Assembly (NCBI GenBank): GCA_023251485.1
Contig: JAHEYR010000003.1
Location: forward strand, 1 to 50,061
Origin: Bacteroidales bacterium
GTDB lineage: Bacteria > Bacteroidota > Bacteroidia > Bacteroidales > Cfx3-03
Direction: 5' to 3'
DNA: 50,061 nt
The position numbers and the translations under genes were made by a program. Of the stretch, positions 1 to 7,096 are shown one piece after another (position 1 is the first letter of the stretch; each line of letters starts with the position of its first letter). The notes below the pieces were generated by a model, which did not search any database, was not told the DNA's origin, and saw only the letters and a list, made by a program, of their open reading frames with translations.

Positions 1-1
1 A

Positions 2-334
2 GTTTCATTGCTGGCGAATAATCAAACAGTAACCGGTCAGGACGGCATCTTTTGAGCAGCCTGTATCGACAAAAACGCCAACGAACTGATTCTTAAATTT
101 GTCAACACAACAGACAAGCCACAAGATGCAAGCTTTGTGATTGAGGGCGTAAAAAAGTTACAACCTAAAGGAACATTAGTTGTACTGTCTGGCGAGAACA
201 ATGACCAGATCAACACATTAGATACACCTACTGCCATCAGTCCGAAACAGGAAGAAGTGACTTTAAAAGGTAAGAACCTCAAACTCACACTTAAAGCCTT
301 ATCCTTTAATGTAATCAGGATAAAGATGCTTTAG
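2..334 (+). pseudogene. GH51 alpha-L-arabinofuranosidase-like C-terminal end, internal TGA
   Basis: The gene enters from the left edge, so only about 110 C-terminal codons are visible. The frame reads through ANNQTVTGQDGIF, meets TGA at 53-55, then continues with AACIDKNANELILKFVNTT and ends at 334. The residues match, from memory of the family, the C-terminal beta-sandwich of Bacteroidota GH51 alpha-L-arabinofuranosidases, where a surface-facing 'ANxxxVKxxN' strand follows a Gly-rich turn. These enzymes release arabinose from arabinan side chains, usually in the periplasm. The TGA is one substitution from TCA (Ser) or TGG (Trp). A GTG at 137 could restart only a useless fragment. The rest of the enzyme lies outside the window, so the family call is moderate. 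The stop could also be a sequencing error. Confidence 0.6.
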
Positions 335-362
335 CCCTAAAAAGCTATCTATCTAAAGAAAG

Positions 363-404
363 AATTCCCCCTAACGAACGGCAGCGTTTGTTAGGGGGAA
401 TTTT
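363..404. terminator. Strong hairpin between convergent genes
   Basis: An 18-base-pair stem (363-380 with 385-402, one G-T wobble) closes on a GCAG loop and is followed by a T-rich run. It sits between the end of the arabinofuranosidase frame (334) and the convergent end of the esterase gene (432). The flanking A/T bases let it work in both directions. Confidence 0.8.
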
Positions 405-431
405 ATTTTCTAATCTTGCGGGTGTAGCTCC

Positions 432-1298
432 TTAAAACTGATGGAATCCCATAGAAACGAATTCCATTACACTAGGTAATGCACCACGCCAATATGTCCA
501 GGTATGACCACCATCACGGGTTCTATATTCATGAGGGATCTCCTTTTTACGCATTGCAATATGTACCAATGAGTTTCCTTCATACAAAAAGTCATCATCG
601 CCACAATCGATATACCATCTTACCGCCTTCTTCTGATCGTCAGGCATGGCAGCCATCAAAACCGGCACACTACTCTTGTTATAATATGCAGCAATTTCAT
701 CATCAGTTGGGTTCAGATTTCCCATTCTGATCAAATATTTTTTTGCGTCATCCAGTGTTATCGGACCACAACTGGCACTCAACGGACAAGCGGATGAAAA
801 CATTTCAGGATGGTGCAGTGCGTAGATGAAAGTTCCGCCACCGCCCATTGACAAGCCGGAGATAGCCCGAAATCGCTTATCGCTTTTCACGCGATATTCT
901 TTTTCTATGAAAGGGACAAACTCCTGAAAGAAGAAATCTTCATAATTCCAAACGCCCTTCAGATCGTTAAAATACCCACGTTGACCTGTATTTGCATCTG
1001 GCATCACGATAATCATAGCAGTAGCAGTGCCATCTGCAATAGCCTTATCAGCAATCTGTTGAACTTCACCAAACTGAACCCATCCTGTTTGGTCATCACC
1101 AGCCCCATGCAACAAATACAGAATAGGGTAACTCCGATTGGAGGTTTCATAATCGGCAGGAAGATAGACAGCGTATTTCCTGTCCATTTTCAGGATCTTG
1201 CTTTTCATGGAAAGGTTATCAAACACCTTTCCGGTTTGTGCCAACGCCAACGTCGACAAAAAAACACAAAATGCTAAAAGAGTAAGTAATTTTTTCAT
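432..1298 (-). CDS. Secreted esterase D-like alpha/beta hydrolase
   Basis: This 288-residue protein starts with a Sec signal peptide ending near ALA-Q (residues 1-21) and should act outside the inner membrane. It belongs to the putative esterase family PF00756 (esterase D, feruloyl and acetyl-xylan esterases). The nucleophile elbow GLSMGGG lies near residue 148, and a C-terminal GGHTWTYWR supplies the histidine; an Asp-rich CGDDDF segment sits between them. YLLHGAGDD near residue 65 fits the oxyanion-hole strand. In Bacteroidota such esterases often remove feruloyl or acetyl groups from hemicellulose, which would suit the arabinofuranosidase next door, although the two genes converge and are not one operon. 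The substrate cannot be read from the sequence. Confidence 0.82.
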   Translation of the reverse strand: MKKLLTLLAFCVFLSTLALAQTGKVFDNLSMKSKILKMDRKYAVYLPADYETSNRSYPILYLLHGAGDDQTGWVQFGEVQQIADKAIADGTATAMIIVMPDANTGQRGYFNDLKGVWNYEDFFFQEFVPFIEKEYRVKSDKRFRAISGLSMGGGGTFIYALHHPEMFSSACPLSASCGPITLDDAKKYLIRMGNLNPTDDEIAAYYNKSSVPVLMAAMPDDQKKAVRWYIDCGDDDFLYEGNSLVHIAMRKKEIPHEYRTRDGGHTWTYWRGALPSVMEFVSMGFHQF

Positions 1299-2095
1299 GA
1301 GTTGATTTTATTGAAATTTGTTTAATAAGGGTTCTATCGAAATGGTATTAATATCTCTGTAAAGAAGGAGTAATATAAAGAAGCTCATTCTTTGCAATTT
1401 AAAGACATCGTAAATGTAACAAGCTTTTTGGTTGTCAACAAATTTATCAGCGAATTATTTTACGAATAGATTGACCACCAAAGTATAAACATGTATTTTT
1501 GCAAGCATCTGATCATTAGATCTACTTTCAAAGAATCTGATTTCAACCGCTCAGAAATGATCATGATAAATTTGAGAGATACTTTCCAGATCATGAAAAG
1601 ATACTTTGCCCCTAACCCCAACCTGACCCCATTCTGATCCTATCCTGACCCCAAACTGATTCGATCACTGCATTAGGATTAGGTTAGCGACAGAATAGGG
1701 ATTTAAAAGGGAGAATTAAATTTCAGGTCTATAATATCGGAAAATGATCTCATTTTCATATTTTGGATGTATGATCATTTTCGAAAAGGAATATTCCTTC
1801 CTTTTCAAAAGGTGGTTTATTAAAACGTGATCTAAATTTATCATCACAAAATGATCTCAAAAGAGATAAAGAAAGACCCAAATCTATCATTTTCTTAAAA
1901 TTAATTTGAAATTGGCTTCAGTTGGCTTCCAATGGCTTCGTTTGGCCACCCCCGAATCCTTGACAGGTCCAATCCCCGATTTGTAATTTTACACTGTTGA
2001 TCAGCCCTATTTTTAATTGACAAAATCATTAATCGGGTCGCCCTGTGCTAAAGACAAAAACGAAAAGCTATTCGCGACTACAAAAATCAAGAATT
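1299..2095. other. Gene-free stretch with clustered short repeats
   Basis: I see no convincing gene in this 797-base stretch. It has many TGATCA/GATC words within AT-rich DNA, including AAAATGATCTCA twice (about 1740 and 1848). A C-rich patch (about 1610-1665) repeats CTGACCCC and CTGATCC words, and a 10-base tandem repeat lies at 1912-1951. The stretch borders a conserved hypothetical that belongs to a multi-copy Bacteroidota family. Confidence 0.5.
1912..1951. repeat. Four tandem 10-base units, TTGGCTTCnn
   Basis: Four consecutive units of exactly 10 bases start at 1912, 1922, 1932 and 1942. The first two share TTGGCTTC, the third is ATGGCTTC and the fourth degenerates to TTGGCCAC. The 10-base period places each copy on the same DNA face. 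The array ends about 145 bases before the ATG at 2096. Confidence 0.7.
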
Positions 2096-2899
2096 ATGGC
2101 AGAGTCTAAAGGTCCCATTCGCTTCAAAGGAAGTCTGGGAGATATCAGGTCGTATTACGACAGTGATTTAAGAAAATGGATCTATGCAACCAAAGGAGGA
2201 GCAAACAAAGATCTGATTAAAAATAACCCGGCATTTGCCAGAACCCGCGAGCTTAACGAAGAATGGAAAGGCAATTCCATCTGGGCAAAAATAGTTCGAA
2301 AAGGAACGGATGGGTTGAGTCAGCTGAAACAAGGACGAAACAACTGTTACCTGTTAAAGATCGCTGAAAGAATACAGGTAATGAACCATGAAGATTCGAT
2401 GGGTAAACGAAGGATTGAGTCATCTAAATTTAACTATCCATTAATTGGATATAGCTTTAGCAATAAACATCCATTTAATGAAGTTTTCATTGGTGAAACC
2501 ACGTTGTCGATTACTGACGACCGAAGTAAAGTAACGCTTTCGTTAAACAACTTCATCGCTAAAAACAAGTTTTCATGGCCCGAGACCATTAGAAACTATC
2601 GCATTTATCTAAACATTTCCGTAGTACCCGATGTGATTTGGAACGAATTTGAAAGAAAATTTGAAACCGTATATTCCCCCTTCGACCCTATGTGTACAAC
2701 AAGTGTCAGCGAATGGATGTCTATAAACACAGATTCAGTAGACATCAGCGTAGTTACTGAGTTTTCAAAAGACTTCAAACCACACGAAAAAAGCATTGTC
2801 ATTGCAGCTATGGGTGTCGAATTTGCGTCATACATTGAATACGGTTCTCCCTATATTGTGAAAGATTGTGGGAGCATGGCGATATTGGGGTGTTTTTAA
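2096..2899 (+). CDS. Conserved hypothetical, Bacteroidota KGxxxFKGSxGD family
   Basis: I do not know a function for this 267-residue protein. Its N-terminus (MAESKGPIRFKGSLGDI, then a WIYATKGGA segment and NNPAFARTRELNEEW) matches a family I recall as common and multi-copy in Bacteroidota, in which 'KGxxxxKGxxGxxxxY' is followed by 'NDPAFxRTREN'. The C-terminal two thirds looks soluble and rich in beta strands, with no signal peptide or membrane segment. I chose the ATG at 2096 because the family begins there; a GTG at 2045 would add 17 unconserved residues. It lies alone between repeat-rich DNA and a gene remnant, which fits an accessory gene. Confidence 0.65.
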   Translation: MAESKGPIRFKGSLGDIRSYYDSDLRKWIYATKGGANKDLIKNNPAFARTRELNEEWKGNSIWAKIVRKGTDGLSQLKQGRNNCYLLKIAERIQVMNHEDSMGKRRIESSKFNYPLIGYSFSNKHPFNEVFIGETTLSITDDRSKVTLSLNNFIAKNKFSWPETIRNYRIYLNISVVPDVIWNEFERKFETVYSPFDPMCTTSVSEWMSINTDSVDISVVTEFSKDFKPHEKSIVIAAMGVEFASYIEYGSPYIVKDCGSMAILGCF

Positions 2900-3172
2900 A
2901 TCGAATAACATTGTTCTTGATGGCACTGGTTCTTTGAAATACGCAGAATAGTTGTTATATAGTACGGAATTAATACCTTATAGTCAAACTTGCCGCTGTT
3001 ATAAATACAAAGTAAAACTTTTATTATATCTGTTTTTATTTTGTATGAATTAGATCGTACACAACATGCTCAAAGAAGATAGTATATAGATAAGTTAAAA
3101 CAATAAAGAATTATAATGTTATGATAGCATCGTCCATTTATAAAGAAGCAATTAAAGAATATGTAGCAATAA
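2900..3172. other. AT-rich gap, nothing recognised
   Basis: No open frame, RNA gene or clear hairpin is visible in this 273-base AT-rich stretch. It leads directly into the decayed reading frame that starts at 3173. Confidence 0.5.
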
Positions 3173-3370
3173 TTAGTTCAATTATTACTGCATATTCTTC
3201 AACAACTATGTAATTTTACATCAGAAAATGGAATTATCGCGTTTAAGAAAGCTGAAATCGAATATGATTTCAGCAAACTAGGTAAATATTTTTCTGCATC
3301 AAGTAATGAGGCTAACATTAAAAGGGAATCCTATTCATGGTTAGCCTTCGGAATCGAAAGTAAACATTGA
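3173..3370 (+). pseudogene. Remnant of an AlbA_2/Schlafen-type ATP-binding protein
   Basis: A stop-free frame of 65 codons without a usable start ends in TGA at 3368-3370. Its later part contains FKKAEIEYDFSKLGKYFSA, then SSNEANIKRESYSWLAFGI. This resembles, from memory, the N-terminal AlbA_2 (divergent AAA_4) domain of Bacteroidota ATP-binding proteins: 'EFKxxxxxxDFxKLGKYFSALSNEAN' followed by 'W(L/A)xFG(V/I)'. The match stops abruptly at GIESKH, and the rest of the domain and the C-terminus are missing. The frame end nearly abuts the nuclease gene that starts at 3376, which suggests that a deletion joined them. Confidence 0.55.
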
Positions 3371-3375
3371 TAATT

Positions 3376-4491
3376 ATGGCCGACAAAACAAACAATATAC
3401 AACCTTATGTGCCTCAATTTGAGGAAGTGAGGCTAATGATTGATACTCATAAGTATCAAGCTTATAGAACAATCAATTATGAAAACATATTAACTAATTG
3501 GCAGGTGGGGCACTATGTTTCAGATAAACTTAAAACTGCTCAATGGGGTTCGGGAATTGTGACTAAGTTAGCTGCCTATCTTAAAATGAAGCAGCCTGAC
3601 TTAAAAGGATATGACAGAAGAGCATTTTATAGAATGGTGAAGTTCTATGAAATGTATAGCTCCACTGCATTTGTGGGAATACTGCCCCCACAATTACAAC
3701 TCCCTGAAAACAAGCAGAATCTAATTGTGGGGATGGTGTCCCCACAATTAGAAGACTCGACAAAAATACTATCTTTACTAACATTGATTAATTGGTCTTC
3801 TCATATAGAAATACTCTCTACAAGTAAAACACCAGAAGAGTGTATGTTCTATATTTTGTTGTGTTATAATGAAAACTTATCATTAAGGCAGTTAGAAAGG
3901 CAAATTGAAGCAGGTATCTATGAACGAAGTTTATTAGGCAATAATAATAGTTCTCAAATATTAAAAAAGACCTACCCTGAAGCGTCAAACCTCTTCAAAG
4001 ATAGCTATATGGTAGACTTTCTTAATCTCCCCTCTATTCATAGTGAAAAGAGTCTTCAAAAAGGACTTGTAGAGCAAATGAAAAAATTCATCCTTGATCT
4101 GGGCAAAGACTTTTTGTTTATTGGAAATGAATATCGTGTACAAGTCGGGATAAGTGATTTCAAGATTGACTTACTATTTTTCCATAGAGGTCTTCAATGT
4201 TTAGTGGCCATAGAACTAAAAACAACAAAATTCAAACCTGAATATATTGGACAACTTGATTTCTATCTTGAAGCCTTAGATCGAGATGTAAAGAAAGAAA
4301 ATGAAAATCCAAGCATTGGGATACTTCTTTGCAAAAGTACCGACAGCGAAGTTGTTGAATATGCCCTTAGTCGAAGTCTCAGTCCAACAATGATTGCTGA
4401 ATACAAACGACAATTAATTCCTAAAGAAATATTACAAAAACACCTTAGTGAATATTACAACAATATTGCTTCTTTGACAGAAGACGAATAA
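3376..4491 (+). CDS. YhcG-family PDDEXK nuclease (DUF1016)
   Basis: This 371-residue protein has the YhcG layout: an N-terminal DUF1016 helical region (NWQVGHYVSDKL, then GYDRRAFYRMVKFYEMY) and a C-terminal PDDEXK-like nuclease domain. The nuclease core reads FKIDLLFFHR followed by LVAIELKTTKFKPEY, giving the D...ExK metal-binding set at about D265, E280 and K282. The family is predicted to cut DNA or RNA; many members sit in defence or mobile regions, but the true role is poorly known. The ATG at 3376 was chosen over an in-frame TTG at 3367. No partner gene is intact nearby. A small in-frame duplication lies near residues 100-126 (VGILPPQL and VGMVSPQL, 18 residues apart). Confidence 0.85.
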   Translation: MADKTNNIQPYVPQFEEVRLMIDTHKYQAYRTINYENILTNWQVGHYVSDKLKTAQWGSGIVTKLAAYLKMKQPDLKGYDRRAFYRMVKFYEMYSSTAFVGILPPQLQLPENKQNLIVGMVSPQLEDSTKILSLLTLINWSSHIEILSTSKTPEECMFYILLCYNENLSLRQLERQIEAGIYERSLLGNNNSSQILKKTYPEASNLFKDSYMVDFLNLPSIHSEKSLQKGLVEQMKKFILDLGKDFLFIGNEYRVQVGISDFKIDLLFFHRGLQCLVAIELKTTKFKPEYIGQLDFYLEALDRDVKKENENPSIGILLCKSTDSEVVEYALSRSLSPTMIAEYKRQLIPKEILQKHLSEYYNNIASLTEDE

Positions 4492-4874
4492 CGCATTCTG
4501 ATTGATAATTTATTTGAAGTGCCTTTGAACAACCTGATTCAGTAAAAGAAAGTAATTATTCATGAATCAGGATATATTATAGCGAGTTAAAAAAACCATC
4601 CCCCTCAGCATTAATCCAGCATAGTTCCTGTGCTAATTAGCGTATAATTAACAATTAAAGCTTCTAATTCAGGAATAATTATTAAATTTACACACAAGAA
4701 TAATTATTGGGAATTCAACCTAAAACTATTCATTTTTCTGGGCTTTAGAATATGATTTCGACGATTGTATTCCACCAAAAGGGGGATCCATCTTTGAATT
4801 GTGATTTAAAAGTTAAAACATTAAAATAAAATAAACCGTAAGGTTCAAAAATCGAAAATAAACATCGTATAATA
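4492..4874. other. AT-rich leader region upstream of transketolase
   Basis: No gene is visible in this 383-base stretch. It is strongly AT-rich, has the direct repeat GAATAATTATT (twice, about 4672-4709), and should contain the transketolase promoter, although I find no clean TTTG-N19-TAnnTTTG pair. Confidence 0.4.
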
Positions 4875-6920
4875 ATGACGACACTACACAAAAACATTGA
4901 TTTAAAAGCTGCTGATAATATTCGTATTCTATCGGCTGCTATGGTTGAAAAAGCAAATTCGGGACATCCCGGTGGCGCCATGGGTGGAGCCGATTTTATG
5001 CATATCCTCTTCTCAGAGTTTCTTCGCTTTGACCCTACTGATATGAAATGGGCTTTCCGCGATCGTTTTTTCCTCGATCCGGGTCATATGTCGCCATTAT
5101 TGTACTCAACACTCTCCATGTTTGGAAAGTATTCGATGGAAGAGCTCTCTAAATTCAGACAATGGGGAAGTCCTACTCCTGGCCACCCTGAACTTGATGT
5201 TACCAGAGGTGTTGAAAATACTTCCGGTCCGCTTGGACAGGGTCATGTTATGGCACTTGGTGCTGCAATAGCTGAACGCTTTCTTGCGAATCGTTTTGGA
5301 GAATGGACTGCTCATAAGACTTATACCTACATCTCTGATGGTGGTGTTCAGGAAGAGATTTCACAAGGCGCCGGAAGACTTGCCGGATATCTTGGATTGA
5401 ATAACCTGATCATGTTTTATGATTCAAACGATATTCAGCTTTCAACTGAAACCAAAGCGGTTACTGTTGAAGATACTGCCATGAAATATACTGCATGGGG
5501 TTGGAAAGTTATTACAGTTGACGGACAGGATGTTGCTCAGATTCGCGAAGCCCTGACAGCTGCTAATGCTGAACTTGAAAAACCTACCCTCATCATTGGT
5601 AAAACCATCATGGGAAAAGGTGCTGTTACAGCTGACGGAAAATCATTCGAGTGTATGGTTTCAACACATGGCCAGCCATTAGGTAAAGCCGGAGCATCGT
5701 TCCCCGAAACAGTGAAGAACTTAGGCGGCGATGTTGAAAATTCTTTCACCATCTTTACTGAAGTTGAAGAGTTATATGCCAAAGCCGCTAAACACAAAAC
5801 AGCTGAAGTTGAAAAGCACAAAAAAGCACAGGCTTATTGGTCAAAACAACATCCTGATCTGGCGGCTACATTAGAAGCATTTTTATCAGGTGACACCAAT
5901 CATGTTGATTTCTCAGCAATAGAACACAAAAAGAATTGTTCTTCACGCGTTGCTTCGGGTGATGTATTGGCCGTATTTGCTAAGCAGATTCCAAATATGA
6001 TTGTGATCTCTGCCGACCTTGCGAATAGCGACATGACAGAATATTTCTTAAAGAAAACCACTCCATTTACGCATAAAGATTTCTCAGGCTCATTCCTGCA
6101 TGCAGGTGTTTCTGAATTAACGATGGCCGCTATTGCCAATGGATTAGCGCTACATGGCGGTATTATTCCGGTGTGTGCTACTTTCTTTGTCTTCAGCGAT
6201 TATATGAAACCTGCAGTACGTATTGCGGCTTTAATGGAACTTCCTGTTAAGTATGTCTGGACACATGATTAATTCCGCGTAGGTGAAGATGGTCCAACCC
6301 ATCAACCTGTTGAGCATGAAGCACAACTTCGTTTGATGGAACAGTTGAAAAACCATTCAGGTAAAAACAGTCTATTGGTTTTACGTCCTGGTGATGCTGC
6401 TGAGACTTCTGTTGCTTGGAAACTGGCAATGGAAAACAAAAGCACCCCAACAGCTTTGATCCTTTCTCGTCAAAACATCACTGATCTGCCTGCAACTACC
6501 GGAAACAGATATCAAGATGCACTTCAGAGTGCAAAGGGAGGTTATATTGTAAAAGAAACAACTGGCACGCCCGATATTATCTTTGTTGCCAATGGTTCTG
6601 AAGTAGCGACTTTAGTTGCTGCAGCTCAGATATTAGAACAAGAACATAAGATTAATGCAAGAGTGGTTTCGGTTCCTTCAAGTGGTTTATTCCTAAATCT
6701 ACCAGTTGCAGAACGCGTTGCAATTCTTCCTGCCGGCATTCCAAGATTTGGATTAACTGTAGGTTTACCTTCTACTTTATTATCAGTAGTTGGAAGTGAA
6801 GCCACCATCTTTGGTCTTGATCATTTCGGTTACTCTGCTCCTGCTGAGTTATTGGATGAGAAATTCGGATTTACTCCTTCAAATGTTGTAGCAGAAACAC
6901 TAAAGCAATTAGGGGCTTAA
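4875..6920 (+). pseudogene. tkt: Transketolase interrupted by in-frame TAA
   Basis: The whole reading frame would encode 681 residues, the normal length for transketolase, which moves two-carbon units in the pentose phosphate pathway with thiamine diphosphate. The ThDP domain is intact (SGHPGGAMGG near residue 29; SDGGVQEEISQGAGRLAGYL near 155, ending at the DSNDIQ metal site). The TAA at 6270-6272 falls in the invariant stretch THD-stop-FRVGEDGPTHQPVE, and both halves stay in one frame. The second part (ATG 6333) holds the C-terminal domain. The family has a small residue at the stop position; TCA to TAA is one change. Natural split transketolases divide between the ThDP and pyrimidine domains, not here inside the pyrimidine domain at residue 466, so this is a nonsense mutation or a sequence error. 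Confidence 0.85.
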
Positions 6921-6941
6921 TTTAAGCTGATTAAATAAACT

Positions 6942-6997
6942 AAAAGAACCTGACTGCTTCTCTTTTCAAAAAAAAGAAGTACAGGTTCTTTTTTTAT
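6942..6997 (+). terminator. Rho-independent terminator after transketolase
   Basis: An imperfect hairpin with outer arms AAAAGAACCTG (6942-6952) and CAGGTTCTTTT (6982-6992), plus an inner CTTCT/AGAAG pairing, runs into a T tract. It lies 21 bases after the transketolase stop. Confidence 0.8.
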
Positions 6998-7096
6998 ACC
7001 TCTTCTTCTCAAAACGGGCACTATATCTTAAATAAGTTCCTCTATTGACTGATATTTAAAACCCAAAAAACGCTCTTCTAAAAACTAATCACCACA

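Noticed and set aside
405-440. tRNA-like text GCGGGTGTAGCTC
   Set aside because: No acceptor stem, anticodon arm or T-loop follows; it is the tail between a terminator and the esterase stop.
4492-4874. TPP riboswitch upstream of transketolase
   Set aside because: The CUGAGA and ACCUGA-type core motifs of the TPP aptamer are not present in order, and the region is simple AT-rich DNA.
4875-6920. Natural two-subunit transketolase (N and C parts as separate genes)
   Set aside because: Split transketolases divide between the ThDP and pyrimidine domains. This stop is inside the pyrimidine domain, both parts stay in one frame, and the GEDGPTHQP residues fall between the stop and the next ATG.
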